From Bacillaceae bacterium S4-13-56 (lineage in GTDB: Bacteria > Bacillota > Bacilli > Bacillales > JAWJLM01), in contig JAWJLM010000016.1 in assembly GCA_040191315.1 (NCBI GenBank), forward strand, positions 1 to 64,000: a stretch of DNA of 64,000 nt, written 5' to 3'. A program made the position numbers and the translations under genes. Positions 26,742 to 36,227 of this stretch are shown here, one piece after another. Under the pieces are notes generated by a model. It worked only from the letters and a program-made list of their open reading frames with translations, made no database searches and had not been told where the DNA came from. The number at the start of each line of letters is the position of its first letter. Positions within the stretch are counted from its first letter, which is position 1.

Positions 26742-26881
26742 TGGGTAGACCTAATTTTTTTCTAAGTATGCATAGAAAAAGCATACTTATCGAACGTTTT
26801 TCCAAAAATACTTTAAAAGTTCACAAAATTGTTTTAAAATATATGAATATGAAAATAACTTAGAAGTGGTGAATTCTTAAA

Positions 26882-28249
26882 ATGAAGGTTGTTAAATTTG
26901 GTGGAAGTTCAGTTGCAAGTGCTGCACAACTCAAAAAAGTAGCAAATATTATTACATCTGATGAGGAACGTCGGATTGTTGTTGTCTCAGCACCTGGAAA
27001 AAGATTTGCTGAAGATATTAAGGTGACTGATTTATTTATTAACTTGTTCGAAGCCTTAATGGACCAAAATCATGTTGAAAGTTCAAAGGAGAAAATTATT
27101 GATCGATTTCAACTTATCGTTTCTGATTTAAATCTTCCCTCTCTTTTATTGGAGGATTTATCTAGGAGAATTGATGAGGTACTTTATTCCAATGAGTTGT
27201 TGGATGTTGAAAAATTAGATTCTTTAAAAGCAATGGGTGAAGATACACTTGCAAGAGTGTTAAGTGCTTACTTAGAGACATTAGGGCTAAAGGCTACTTA
27301 TTTAAATCCAATGGATGCTGGAATCATTGTAAGTAATGATCCTGGAAAAGCCCAGGTTCTTCCAGAAAGCTATGATCGTCTTTTAACTTTAAGAGAAAGG
27401 GATGGTATTACAGTTATTCCAGGATTTTTTGGTTACACCACAGAAGGAAAGTTAATGACATTTCCTAGAGGAGGATCTGACATTACAGGTTCCATCGTAG
27501 CCGCTGGTGTTCAAGCAAGCTTGTATGAAAACTTTACGGATGTCGATTCTGTCTTCTGTGTCAATCCATCCATTGTAGAGCAACCTAAAGAAATAAAGGT
27601 ACTTACTTACAAAGAAATGCGAGAATTATCCTATGCTGGATTCTCAGTTTTTCATGATGAGGCTTTAATTCCAGCTTTTCGTGCAAAAATTCCAGTATGT
27701 ATTAAAAATACAAATGATCCAACAAAACCGGGGACAATGATCTTATCTGAACGTTCATCCGAAGAACAAATAGGCCCTGTCGTAGGAATAGCGAGTGCCC
27801 GTGGTTTTATTAGTATCTATGTTGGAAAATATTTAATGAACCGTGAAAAAGGTTTTGGAAGGCGTTTGCTTCAAATTTTAGAAGAAGAAGGTATTTCTTT
27901 TGAACATGTTCCCTCAGGAATTGATGATTTATCAGTCATCTTACGAGAGGAACAAATGACTCCTGAAAAGGAAAGACGAGTGATTGATCGAATAAAAACC
28001 GATTTGCAAGCAGATACAGTAAATGTGGAAAGAAATTTAGCTATGATTATGATTGTTGGTGAAGGAATGGATAGTGCAATAGGAGTAGCGGCAAAAGCAA
28101 CGGAAGCTTTTGCTCGTGCAAACGTAAATATTGAGATGATTAACCAAGGATCATCAGAAGTCTCTATGATGTTTGGGGTTAAAGAAGAAAGCATTATTCC
28201 AGCTGTACGTTCTTTGTATGAACAATTTTTTGTTAAAGAACTAGTATAA
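26882..28249 (+). CDS. thrD: Aspartokinase III-type (YclM/ThrD-like)
   Basis: Phosphorylates aspartate, the first step toward lysine, threonine, methionine and cell-wall diaminopimelate. KFGGSSVASAAQL (about 4-16) is the substrate loop, and FPRGGSDITGSIVAAGVQA with the following FTDVDSVF belong to the kinase domain. Two C-terminal ACT domains (about 310-455) include VERNLAMIMIVGEGM and a NVNIEMINQGSSEVSMMFGV stretch. At 455 residues it is close to B. subtilis YclM and larger than the lysC beta-form. I see no lysine riboswitch upstream. It stands alone between repeats. Confidence 0.9.
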   Translation: MKVVKFGGSSVASAAQLKKVANIITSDEERRIVVVSAPGKRFAEDIKVTDLFINLFEALMDQNHVESSKEKIIDRFQLIVSDLNLPSLLLEDLSRRIDEVLYSNELLDVEKLDSLKAMGEDTLARVLSAYLETLGLKATYLNPMDAGIIVSNDPGKAQVLPESYDRLLTLRERDGITVIPGFFGYTTEGKLMTFPRGGSDITGSIVAAGVQASLYENFTDVDSVFCVNPSIVEQPKEIKVLTYKEMRELSYAGFSVFHDEALIPAFRAKIPVCIKNTNDPTKPGTMILSERSSEEQIGPVVGIASARGFISIYVGKYLMNREKGFGRRLLQILEEEGISFEHVPSGIDDLSVILREEQMTPEKERRVIDRIKTDLQADTVNVERNLAMIMIVGEGMDSAIGVAAKATEAFARANVNIEMINQGSSEVSMMFGVKEESIIPAVRSLYEQFFVKELV

Positions 28250-28255
28250 AATATT

Positions 28256-28322
28256 AGAAAAACTTGGCTTATCGTTAAACTCTTCTTGAAAGCGTATTTT
28301 GCTTTCTGTGAAGCCCTTATAC
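28256..28322 (+). repeat. Dispersed repeat family D, copy D1
   Basis: AGAAAAACTTGGCTTATCGTT, TTCTTGAAAGC-GTATTTT-GCTTTCTGTGAAG and CCTTATACTCT. Order and spacing match the reverse complement of D2 (39888-39961), including the loop GTATTTT of the hairpin. Confidence 0.65.
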
Positions 28323-28383
28323 TCTGGGGTGCAAGTCCTAATTGGAAAGCCTAATTTTTTCATGTACTATAAACTCGACTAAA

Positions 28384-28443
28384 GTTCATACCTTTGGTTT
28401 TAACAATCAGTGGAGGAATTCTACTGATTAAAGTTTCACTATA
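28384..28443 (+). repeat. Dispersed repeat family B, copy B3 (3' fragment)
   Basis: Only the 3' third is recognisable: TTCATACCTTTGG, AACAATCAGTGG, an AATCAGT/ACTGATT hairpin and AAAGTTTCACTATAT. The 5' part is replaced by sequence following D1. Confidence 0.6.
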
Positions 28444-28500
28444 TTTTTTATCTTTTTAAAAGGGAATGCCATTGGCATTCCCTTTTAAAAAGATAAAAAA
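28444..28500. terminator. 28-bp perfect palindrome, bidirectional terminator type
   Basis: 28444-28471 and 28473-28500 are exact reverse complements around a single T. The GC-containing core GGGAATGCCA is flanked by T-rich and A-rich arms, so it can terminate in both directions. It lies 200 nt behind the aspartokinase, after D1 and B3, and its right arm runs into repeat A4. Confidence 0.75.
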
Positions 28501-28912
28501 GTATAAAATTTGTCTAGCTCCAGCGAAAAAGCATCATCGAGTAATCTTCGGAGTTTTTGCCCCGAGTAAGGAAAGCTACATAGAGCTACTTCGCAGAAAC
28601 AAGTGCTTTTCTTGTTATGAGGGGCAGCCTATCGACTAGAGTCAGTTCCCTTCTCTCCTTCGATAAGTCAACATCGATGAAGGAGGTTCGGTTAAAAACG
28701 CGACATCCGATTACTCGGTCCACCGAAAACATTTGTCGCAACACCGAACTGACTCGCATCCTGCGAGCCCTCGTGAACCGTGTTTCCTTTGGGCCTACAC
28801 GATGTAGGTCACGTCGGCGTTGTCACACGATGTGACGGTTTTAGCCGACGATCCTTAATATCGATGAGGTCCACCGCCTTACGTCGATGATCAAGGGCGC
28901 TTGCGCTTTTCT
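28490..28912 (+). repeat. Dispersed repeat family A, copy A4 (short plus long cassette)
   Basis: AAGATAAAAAAGTATAAAAT, the short cassette to about 28617, then the long cassette from CCTATCGACTAGAGTC to TCAAGGGCGCTTGCGCTTTT. The block 28791-28868 is the reverse complement of 39735-39806 in A5, with paired substitutions keeping two stems. The small CTCGCA-TCC-TGCGAG hairpin has its loop inverted relative to A5. No protein is encoded. Confidence 0.85.
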
Positions 28913-29171
28913 AAATTCTACTAGCACCAAGTTTAATACTAGTACTCCGTATTTGATCTCACTCTCATACCACAACACTATAGGAGGCTAGTCTTTCCCG
29001 TTCGGAAAATCTGTAAGAATTGATTGGAATGGAACTCGCGAATTTCTGACCCATCAATCCTTTTGTTAAATTCATCATCAGACAATATGGGAAAAGGATA
29101 TTGATTATGAAATAAATTAAGGTAATGGTCTATAGGTATCGAATACTTTCGAACTACTTTCGATTAAAAAA
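28913..29171. other. Gene-free stretch after repeat A4
   Basis: About 260 nt without an ORF of interest, between A4 and the end of yqzF. One imperfect hairpin is possible (GATTGG near 29025 with CCATCAATCC near 29051). A T-run on the minus strand follows the yqzF stop. Nothing else is recognised. Confidence 0.4.
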
Positions 29172-29411
29172 CTAGCGTTTTTTTGCAAATCTTCCTTTAG
29201 TTAAATTTCTTTTTTTGTCACGATACAAAATAAAACCTCCAACAAAGAACAGTCCGAATAGAAAAAAAAGCAATCCAGCAATGAGTTGGATAAGGATATT
29301 AACAAAGATTGGTGTTAATTCCCCAAATAATGCGTCCCTCATAAGTTTTATGCCATATGTTGCAAGAACACCTGGTATCAGAATAATAAGTAGGGCAAAA
29401 AATCTGGACAT
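29172..29411 (-). CDS. yqzF: YqzF-like small membrane protein (DUF2627)
   Basis: A 79-residue protein with two membrane helices (about 4-24 and 38-62) and a very basic C-terminus (DKKRNLTKGRFAKKR). AAAGGAG precedes the ATG. In B. subtilis yqzF also lies next to and divergent from bkdR, which supports the name. Function is unknown. Confidence 0.75.
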   Translation of the reverse strand: MSRFFALLIILIPGVLATYGIKLMRDALFGELTPIFVNILIQLIAGLLFFLFGLFFVGGFILYRDKKRNLTKGRFAKKR

Positions 29412-29496
29412 TCCTAGTTCTCCTTTGTAATTATGGTTTTTCTATATATGGGAAGTATAGCAAAGGGAGAGGGGAAAGGGAATTTATTTTAACCTC

Positions 29497-29525
29497 TTGC
29501 CAAGTTCTTCAAAATTAATTATGAT
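29497..29525 (+). promoter_or_regulatory. Sigma-A promoter of bkdR
   Basis: TTGCCA (29497-29502), 17 nt, TATGAT (29520-29525), 38 nt before the bkdR start. With no -24/-12 promoter visible before ptb, it may drive the whole bkd cluster. Confidence 0.6.
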
Positions 29526-29562
29526 AAAAGTGTGCATTTTTTTTCATTAGTGAGGGATTGGT

Positions 29563-31611
29563 ATGAAAAATGTGATAATTATTGGAGCTGGTAAGGGAGG
29601 AAGTGCCCTTTTAAAGCTATTTGAAAAAATAGATAAAATGAAAATTGAAGCTGTTATTGATCATGATCAATCTGCTCCTGGAATTCAAATTGCTCACAGC
29701 CTCGGCATACCCACAGACCGACAATGGGAAAAATGGATGAAGGAAGACATAGACATTATTTTTGAAGCTACAGGGACTGAAGCTGTATTTGAGGCCTTAA
29801 TGGAAAAGAAACCATCAAAGTGTGTGGTTGTTCCTGGGTCTGTTGCCTACATAACCTCTGCACTATTAGAGGAAAAGGAGAGATTGTTGAAAGAACTTAA
29901 ACACCAGTCTGATAAACAAGAGTTAATTTTGAACAATATTCACGATGGAATGGTTGTTGTTGACCCCGATGAAGTAATAACGTTCATGAATCGTAGTGCA
30001 GAAACAATTCTTGACGTAGAACGTGAGGCCGTATATAACAGTGGGATTGCATCACTGATTCCAGATTCTCGATTAGGTCATGTAATGAAGACAAGAGTAA
30101 AAGAGATAAATCAAGAATTATCCTTAAACAATGGAAAAAAGATCATAACCACTCGCATTCCTATAATAGGAAAAGAAGGGGAAATTCAAGGAGCCTTTGC
30201 TGTTTTTAAGGATATAACCGAAGTTGTTCATTTAGCCGAGGAGCTAACAGATATAAAAGAAGTAAAAAAAATGTTGGAAGCTATCATTCAATCATCTGAT
30301 GAAGCAATTTCTGTAGTTGATGAAAAAGGGAATGGGCTCATGATCAATCCAGCCTATACTCGAATTACGGAGTTGAAAGAGAAGGATGTTATCGGAAAGC
30401 CAGCCTCCACAGATATATCTGAAGGCGAAAGTATGCACATGAAGGTTTTGGAAACTAGAAGGCCGGTTCGTGGTGTTAGAATGAGAGTTGGTCCCTCAAA
30501 AAAAGATGTCCTTGTAAATGTGGCCCCTGTAATTGTAGATGGAAGGATTAAGGGAAGTGTTGGGGTTCTGCATGATGTCTCAGAGATACAAAAATTAACT
30601 GTAGAATTGAAACGTGCAAGACAACTCATTCGAAATTTAGAAGCAAAGTATACTTTTTCTGACATTGTTGCATCATCAGATGAGATGAAACTTGCTTTAG
30701 AACAAGCAAGAGTTGGTGCAAAGACACCTGCCACTGTATTACTACGAGGAGAATCAGGTACTGGTAAAGAACTATTTGCTCATGCTATTCATAATGAAAG
30801 TAAAAGAAAACACAACAAATTTTTACGTATTAATTGTGCATCAATGACACCTACTCAATTAGAAAGTGAACTATTTGGGTATGAAGAAGGAGCCTATCCA
30901 GGTGTGAAGCATGGAACTAAGAAGGGACTCTTTGAAGAGGCTCATCAAGGAAGCGTTTTCATAGACGAGATTGGTGATCTTCCTTTACATGTTCAAACTA
31001 AACTTCTTCGACTTTTACAGGAAGGAGAAGTTGTAAGAATTGGTGGGACTAAACCTATTCATGTTGATGTTCGTATCATCGCAGCTACACACCAAAATTT
31101 AGAGAGGGCTATAGTCAATGGAACATTCAGAGAGGATCTCTATTATCGACTGAATCGTCTTCCTATCTTTATTCCTCCATTAAGAGAGAGTACAGAAGAT
31201 ATTGATCAGCTCATTTATCATCTTATGAATCGATTAAATCAGGATTATGGACGACATGTAACTACAATTTCACAGGATGCTCTACAATACTTAAAAGATT
31301 ATCATTGGCCTGGGAATGTACGTGAGTTGGAGAATATCATTGGTAGAGCGATGATTTTTATGAGTATGAATGACACAATTATTCAAAAGGAGCACCTTCC
31401 ACATTTAGAAAAGGAAAACCGATTAGAGGAAATTATTTATTTTACACCTAAGGGAGATTCATTACCTGTGATGGTGGAGCAGTTTGAAAGACAAATGATA
31501 AAGGATACCATGAAAAAGCTTAAAGGGAATAAATCAGAGACAGCAAGGCAACTTGGAATTTCATTAAGAAATTTATATTATAAGATGGAAAAACTAGAAA
31601 TTGATATGTAG
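29563..31611 (+). CDS. bkdR: BkdR-type sigma-54 activator with aberrant GAFTGA loop
   Basis: A 682-residue enhancer-binding-protein homologue that regulates branched-chain keto acid breakdown. The N-terminus is a Rossmann-like NAD-binding domain (GAGKGGSALL at 8-17). Two PAS domains follow (about 115-225 and 240-350). The AAA+ domain has Walker A GESGTGKE at 396-403 and Walker B VFIDEIGDLP. A Fis-type HTH ends the protein. The sigma-54-contacting loop, normally GAFTGA, reads GAYPGV at 443-448, altered at three of six positions. I also find no -24/-12 promoter before ptb. It may therefore no longer work with sigma-54, or may contact it differently. Confidence 0.88.
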   Translation: MKNVIIIGAGKGGSALLKLFEKIDKMKIEAVIDHDQSAPGIQIAHSLGIPTDRQWEKWMKEDIDIIFEATGTEAVFEALMEKKPSKCVVVPGSVAYITSALLEEKERLLKELKHQSDKQELILNNIHDGMVVVDPDEVITFMNRSAETILDVEREAVYNSGIASLIPDSRLGHVMKTRVKEINQELSLNNGKKIITTRIPIIGKEGEIQGAFAVFKDITEVVHLAEELTDIKEVKKMLEAIIQSSDEAISVVDEKGNGLMINPAYTRITELKEKDVIGKPASTDISEGESMHMKVLETRRPVRGVRMRVGPSKKDVLVNVAPVIVDGRIKGSVGVLHDVSEIQKLTVELKRARQLIRNLEAKYTFSDIVASSDEMKLALEQARVGAKTPATVLLRGESGTGKELFAHAIHNESKRKHNKFLRINCASMTPTQLESELFGYEEGAYPGVKHGTKKGLFEEAHQGSVFIDEIGDLPLHVQTKLLRLLQEGEVVRIGGTKPIHVDVRIIAATHQNLERAIVNGTFREDLYYRLNRLPIFIPPLRESTEDIDQLIYHLMNRLNQDYGRHVTTISQDALQYLKDYHWPGNVRELENIIGRAMIFMSMNDTIIQKEHLPHLEKENRLEEIIYFTPKGDSLPVMVEQFERQMIKDTMKKLKGNKSETARQLGISLRNLYYKMEKLEIDM

Positions 31612-31636
31612 GAATTGCAGAAAAAGGGGTGGTAAG

Positions 31637-32542
31637 GTGAATTTAAAATCGTTACTCGATCGGTCATTCCAGAGCAGCCCAGTTACTGTTGCAGTAGCTC
31701 AAGCGGCAGATTCAGAAGTGATTTTAGCAATAAAAGAAGCAGTAAAAATAGGTTTGGCCTCTTTTATTTTGATTGGAGACGAAGCTGAACTTGTTCCGTT
31801 ATTAAATAATGCAAAATTAGATCACAAGGGTCCACGGATTCAAATTCTTCACCAGAAGACAGAGGCAGGATGTGTCCAAAAGGCAGTAGAAGAAGTAAGG
31901 GAAGGTAGAGCCCAAATTTTAATGAAAGGGAATCTACAAACAAAAACGCTCTTACAATCGGTTCTGAACAGGGAGAATGGCTTAAGGAATGGGAAAGTCT
32001 TATCACATGTTTCTGTATTCGAATTTCCTACACAGAACAGGTTGTTTCTTCTGACAGATGCCGCAATGAACGTTGCTCCTTCTTTAAAAGACAAAACAAT
32101 GATTGTTCAAAATGCAGTAGAGGTTGCACGTTCTATTGGTATTCAGTTACCTAAAGTAGCTCCTCTAGCAGCTGTGGAAGTCGTCAATGAATCTATGCCA
32201 GCTTCGGTTGATGCTGCTCTGTTGTCTCAAATGCAAAAACGTGGGCAAATAGCAGACTGTATAATAGATGGTCCGCTGGCGTTTGATATAGCCATTTCAA
32301 AAGAGGCGGCACTCCATAAAAAAATTGAATCGCCAGTTGCAGGAGAAGCGGATATTCTACTTGTACCAACGATAGAAGTTGGGAATGCTTTATATAAATC
32401 TTTTGTTTATTTTGCGCAAGCAAAAGTCGCCGGTATTATATATGGAGCAAAATCACCAATTGTTTTGACCTCTCGAGCCGATTCGGCAGAGAGTAAATTA
32501 TATTCTTTAGCGTTAGCAATTTGTTCAGTGAACAAAAATTAA
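31637..32542 (+). CDS. ptb: Phosphate butyryltransferase (branched-chain type)
   Basis: Transfers the acyl group of isobutyryl-, isovaleryl- or butyryl-CoA to phosphate; with Buk it yields ATP. A single PTA/PTB domain with [36 protein letters not shown] and the end region [15 protein letters not shown] at 31637 after AAAAAGGGGTGG gives about 301 residues, the usual size; the longer in-frame extension overlaps bkdR and is not supported. First enzyme gene of the bkd cluster, 25 nt after bkdR. Confidence 0.92.
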   Translation: MNLKSLLDRSFQSSPVTVAVAQAADSEVILAIKEAVKIGLASFILIGDEAELVPLLNNAKLDHKGPRIQILHQKTEAGCVQKAVEEVREGRAQILMKGNLQTKTLLQSVLNRENGLRNGKVLSHVSVFEFPTQNRLFLLTDAAMNVAPSLKDKTMIVQNAVEVARSIGIQLPKVAPLAAVEVVNESMPASVDAALLSQMQKRGQIADCIIDGPLAFDIAISKEAALHKKIESPVAGEADILLVPTIEVGNALYKSFVYFAQAKVAGIIYGAKSPIVLTSRADSAESKLYSLALAICSVNKN

Positions 32543-32556
32543 GGGAGGAATTAATG

Positions 32557-33657
32557 ATGGAAATTTTCAAGTATATGGAGAAATACGATTATGAGCAATT
32601 ATTGTTTTGTCAGGATGAGCAAAGTGGTTTGAAAGCAATTATTGCCATTCATGACACTACCTTAGGACCAGCGCTAGGTGGAACTCGCTATTGGACCTAT
32701 GGTTCGGAGGCGGAGGCTATAGAAGATGCTCTTCGTCTTGCAAAGGGAATGACTTATAAAAATGCAGCAGCAGGATTGAATCTAGGTGGAGGTAAGACGG
32801 TTATCATGGCTGACCCTAAAAAAGGGAAAAATGAAGCTATGTTCCGTGCCTTTGGTCGCTTTATTCAAGGCTTAAACGGTCGTTACATAACTGCAGAAGA
32901 TGTCGGTACTACTGAGCAGGATATGGATATTATTCATGAGGAAACAGATTACGTTACAGGTATTTCCAAAGAATTCGGTTCTTCAGGAAATCCTTCCCCA
33001 GTAACGGCCTATGGTGTCTATCGTGGTATGAAAGCAGCAGCAAAAGATGCTTTCGGTACAGATTCCTTAGAAGGTAAGGTGATTGCAGTTCAAGGTGTCG
33101 GACATGTAGCTTACTCTCTTTGTAGTCACCTTCATAAAGAAGGTGCTAAATTGATTGTCACTGACATTAATAAATCTGCTGTTCAGCGTGTTGTAGAAGA
33201 TTTTGGAGCACAAGCAGTTGAAGTTGATGAAATTTACGGTGTGGATTGTGATATCTATTCTCCATGTGCACTTGGAGCAACCATTAACGATGAAACCATT
33301 CCGCAGTTGAAAGCAAAAGTAATTGCGGGTGCAGCTAATAATCAATTAAAAGATACAAAGCATGGAGATATCATCCATGAACTTGGAATCAGTTATGCCC
33401 CTGATTATGTGATTAATGCCGGTGGCGTAATAAATGTTGCGGATGAATTGTATGGCTATAACAGAGAGCGTGCAATGAAAAGAGTGGAAACGATTTATGA
33501 TAATGTTGCAAGAGTATTTGAGATAGCAAAACGTGATAATATTCCGACTTACGTAGCAGCTGATCGAATGGCTGAGGAAAGAATAGAAGGAATGCAACGC
33601 TCTAGAAGACAATTCCTTCAAAATGGACACCACATCTTGAGTCATCGTAAAAATTAA
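32557..33657 (+). CDS. bcd: Leucine/branched-chain amino acid dehydrogenase
   Basis: NAD-dependent oxidative deamination of Leu, Ile and Val to 2-keto acids, supplying the keto acid dehydrogenase encoded downstream. GGTRYWTY and [13 protein letters not shown] hold the substrate and catalytic Lys region, [11 protein letters not shown] the catalytic Asp, and VQGVGHVAY the NAD loop. ATG at 32557 gives [14 protein letters not shown] as in B. subtilis Bcd (366 residues) and lies about 8 nt after AGGGAGG; ATG at 32554 is the alternative. Confidence 0.95.
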   Translation: MEIFKYMEKYDYEQLLFCQDEQSGLKAIIAIHDTTLGPALGGTRYWTYGSEAEAIEDALRLAKGMTYKNAAAGLNLGGGKTVIMADPKKGKNEAMFRAFGRFIQGLNGRYITAEDVGTTEQDMDIIHEETDYVTGISKEFGSSGNPSPVTAYGVYRGMKAAAKDAFGTDSLEGKVIAVQGVGHVAYSLCSHLHKEGAKLIVTDINKSAVQRVVEDFGAQAVEVDEIYGVDCDIYSPCALGATINDETIPQLKAKVIAGAANNQLKDTKHGDIIHELGISYAPDYVINAGGVINVADELYGYNRERAMKRVETIYDNVARVFEIAKRDNIPTYVAADRMAEERIEGMQRSRRQFLQNGHHILSHRKN

Positions 33658-33680
33658 GTTTTCAACGGAGGTCAATCACA

Positions 33681-34763
33681 TTGGATTCAAACACCTATCG
33701 AGTCTTGGTCATTAACCCTGGGTCAACTTCAACAAAAATAGGGGTTTTTGAAAATGATCAATGCATTTTCGAAAAAACAATACGGCATAAGTCAGAAGAA
33801 ACAGCAAATTTCCAAACGATTATTCATCAATATGAGTTTCGAAAAAGAATGATTTTGGACACGTTAGATCATGAAGGGATTAGTATTTCTCGATTAGATG
33901 CTGTCTGTGGTCGCGGGGGACTATTGCGACCAATTGAAGGTGGCACCTATGAAGTAAATGAGAAGATGCTAGAAGATTTGAGAAATGGGTTCAACGGCGA
34001 GCATGCTTCTAATTTAGGGGGGATCCTAGCCCATGAAATAGCAAGTGGATTAAATATTCCAGCCTATATTGTAGACCCTGTAGTTGTCGATGAATTAGAT
34101 GAAGTAGCTCGTGTATCTGGTGTTCCTGAAATACCGCGGAAAAGCATTTTTCATGCCTTAAACCAGAAGGCCGTTGCAAGAAAAGCTTCCAAGGAATTGC
34201 AAAAGGACTATAAGGAATTAAATCTAATTGTAACTCATATGGGTGGAGGAATTACTGTTGGTGCCCATCATAAGGGAAAAGTAATCGATGTGAACAATGG
34301 ATTGCATGGCGAAGGACCTTTTTCACCGGAACGTGCAGGGACTGTTCCTGCCGGAGATCTAGTGGCACTTTGTTATTCGGGAGAGTATTATCTTGAAGAA
34401 ATGATGAAAAAGCTGGTTGGTCAAGGCGGACTTGTGGCTTATTTAAAGACAAATGATGCTCTGCAAGTAGAAAAGATGATTGAACAAGGCGATCAACATG
34501 CAGAGTTTATTTATGATGCTATGGCATATCAAATAGCAAAAGAAATAGGTTCGATGAGTGCTGTTTTGCAAGGACAGGTGGATGCCATTGTTTTAACAGG
34601 TGGGTTAGCCTACGGAAAGAAATTTGTTCATAGAATTTCTTCTCGTGTTGATTGGATTGCAGACATATTGGTATATCCAGGTGAAAATGAATTAGAAGCC
34701 CTAAATGCAGGGACAGTTAGGGTATTAAGTGGGAAAGAGCTTCCCAAACAATATCCAAATTAA
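33681..34763 (+). CDS. buk: Branched-chain fatty-acid/butyrate kinase
   Basis: Converts the acyl phosphate made by Ptb and ADP into the acid and ATP. It is an acetokinase-fold enzyme with [14 protein letters not shown] (about 10-23), [24 protein letters not shown] and [11 protein letters not shown]. At 360 residues it is normal. TTG start after GGAGG. Ptb-Buk recovers energy, or releases free branched acids, when the acyl-CoAs exceed the need for fatty acid primers. Confidence 0.94.
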   Translation: MDSNTYRVLVINPGSTSTKIGVFENDQCIFEKTIRHKSEETANFQTIIHQYEFRKRMILDTLDHEGISISRLDAVCGRGGLLRPIEGGTYEVNEKMLEDLRNGFNGEHASNLGGILAHEIASGLNIPAYIVDPVVVDELDEVARVSGVPEIPRKSIFHALNQKAVARKASKELQKDYKELNLIVTHMGGGITVGAHHKGKVIDVNNGLHGEGPFSPERAGTVPAGDLVALCYSGEYYLEEMMKKLVGQGGLVAYLKTNDALQVEKMIEQGDQHAEFIYDAMAYQIAKEIGSMSAVLQGQVDAIVLTGGLAYGKKFVHRISSRVDWIADILVYPGENELEALNAGTVRVLSGKELPKQYPN

Positions 34764-34781
34764 GATAAAAGGAGGGATTTC

Positions 34782-36203
34782 ATGGCGGAAGAATATGATC
34801 TTGTCGTATTAGGCGGAGGAACAGGTGGGTACGTTGCTGCTGTTAGAGCCTCCCAATTGGGGATGAAGGTAGCGGTTGTAGAAAAAGAAAAACTTGGTGG
34901 AACATGCCTACATAAGGGGTGCATTCCATCTAAAGCATTGTTACGGAGTGCAGAAGTTTTTAGACAAACTAAAGAAGCTGACAAATACGGAATTTCCACA
35001 GGAGGTTCCACCTTACACTTCGATCAAGTACAAACAAGAAAAAATGATATAGTAGAGCAACTTCATAAAGGTGTCCAAATGCTCATGAAAAAAGGGAAAA
35101 TAGATGTGTATGAAGGATTCGGACGAATTTTAGGACCATCTATTTTTTCTCCGATGCCTGGAACGATTTCTGTAGAGTATGCAAATGGGGACGAAAATAC
35201 AATGATCGTCCCAAAAAATGTATTGATTGCTACAGGCTCAAGGCCAAGAACATTACCAGGACTTGAGATTGATGGAGAAAAGGTAATTACTTCAGATGAG
35301 GCTCTTCAGATGGAAAAGCTACCTTCTTCCATACTAATCATCGGTGGAGGAGTAATTGGTATTGAATGGGCCTCTATGTTATCAGATTTTGGTGTAGAAG
35401 TAACGGTGGTTGAATATCTCGATCGAATTTTACCAACTGAGGATGAGGATATTTCCAAGGAAATGAAACGCCTATTGAAAAGAAAAGGCGTTAAGATAGT
35501 AACAGAAGCTAAAGTTCTTCCAGAGACGTTAGTAAAAGGAGAAAAGGTTTCTATTGCTGCCGAAAGAAAAGGGAACCAAGAAACGTTTGAAGCAGACCAA
35601 ATCTTAGTATCGGTTGGAAGGCAGCCTAATGTATCAGATATTGGTTTAGAAAATACCGACATTATTGTGGAAAAAGGCGCAATCCAAACTAATCGATATT
35701 ACCAAACAAAGGAATCACATATCTATGCTATTGGAGATGTGATTGGTGGATTACAGTTAGCTCATGTTGCTTCCCATGAAGGGATTATTGCTGTTGAACA
35801 TATGGCCAATGGAAATCCAGTTCCAATGGATCCTGATTTAGTACCTACCTGCATTTATTCTAATCCAGAAGTGTCTAGTGTTGGACTAACAGAGGCTCAA
35901 GCAAAAGAAAAAGGATTTAACGTGAAGACTGGTAAATTTATGTTTAAGGCCATTGGGAAAGCGCTAGTGTATGGAGAGTCAGATGGTTTTGTGAAAATTA
36001 TTGCTGATAAAGACACAGATGATTTGTTAGGAGTTCATATGATTGGTCCACACGTGACTGATCTTATATCAGAAGCTGGGCTTGCTAAGGTACTTGACGC
36101 CACCCCGTGGGAGATCGCTCACACCATACACCCACATCCTACATTATCAGAAGCGATTGGGGAAGCAGCGCTTGCTGTAGATGGGAAACAAATTCACGGA
36201 TAA
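34782..36203 (+). CDS. lpdV: Dihydrolipoyl dehydrogenase (E3) of the BCKD complex
   Basis: Reoxidises the lipoyl arm of BkdB with FAD and NAD. The FAD motif GGGTGGYVAA is at 11-20, the redox disulfide Cys42/Cys47 in GGTCLHKGCIPSKA, the NAD motif IGGGVIGIEWA, and the catalytic His-Glu in HPHPTLSE near the end. At 473 residues it is usual. AAAGGAGGG precedes the ATG. Its place in the bkd operon assigns it to branched-chain substrates. Confidence 0.94.
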   Translation: MAEEYDLVVLGGGTGGYVAAVRASQLGMKVAVVEKEKLGGTCLHKGCIPSKALLRSAEVFRQTKEADKYGISTGGSTLHFDQVQTRKNDIVEQLHKGVQMLMKKGKIDVYEGFGRILGPSIFSPMPGTISVEYANGDENTMIVPKNVLIATGSRPRTLPGLEIDGEKVITSDEALQMEKLPSSILIIGGGVIGIEWASMLSDFGVEVTVVEYLDRILPTEDEDISKEMKRLLKRKGVKIVTEAKVLPETLVKGEKVSIAAERKGNQETFEADQILVSVGRQPNVSDIGLENTDIIVEKGAIQTNRYYQTKESHIYAIGDVIGGLQLAHVASHEGIIAVEHMANGNPVPMDPDLVPTCIYSNPEVSSVGLTEAQAKEKGFNVKTGKFMFKAIGKALVYGESDGFVKIIADKDTDDLLGVHMIGPHVTDLISEAGLAKVLDATPWEIAHTIHPHPTLSEAIGEAALAVDGKQIHG

Positions 36204-36227
36204 AAGAGAGGAATGGAGGGGTTTACT

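Noticed and set aside
26745-26881. Lysine riboswitch before the aspartokinase
   Set aside because: The gap is too short once repeat A3 is removed, and no matching conserved elements or terminator are seen.
28286-28300. CcpA cre-like site TTGAAAGCGTATTTT
   Set aside because: One mismatch to the cre pattern, but it is part of the repeat D hairpin and lies behind, not before, a gene.
28617-28835. 72-codon plus-strand ORF in repeat A4
   Set aside because: Same frame accident as in A5; the inverted block disrupts it after the shared part, and no start signal is seen.
31380-31650. Sigma-54 promoter for the bkd operon
   Set aside because: Every GG in this stretch was checked for GC ten bases on; none fits TGGCAC-N5-TTGCA.
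34760-35011. 83-codon minus-strand ORF over the start of lpdV
   Set aside because: It is a shadow of lpdV, whose redox motif is encoded at this place.
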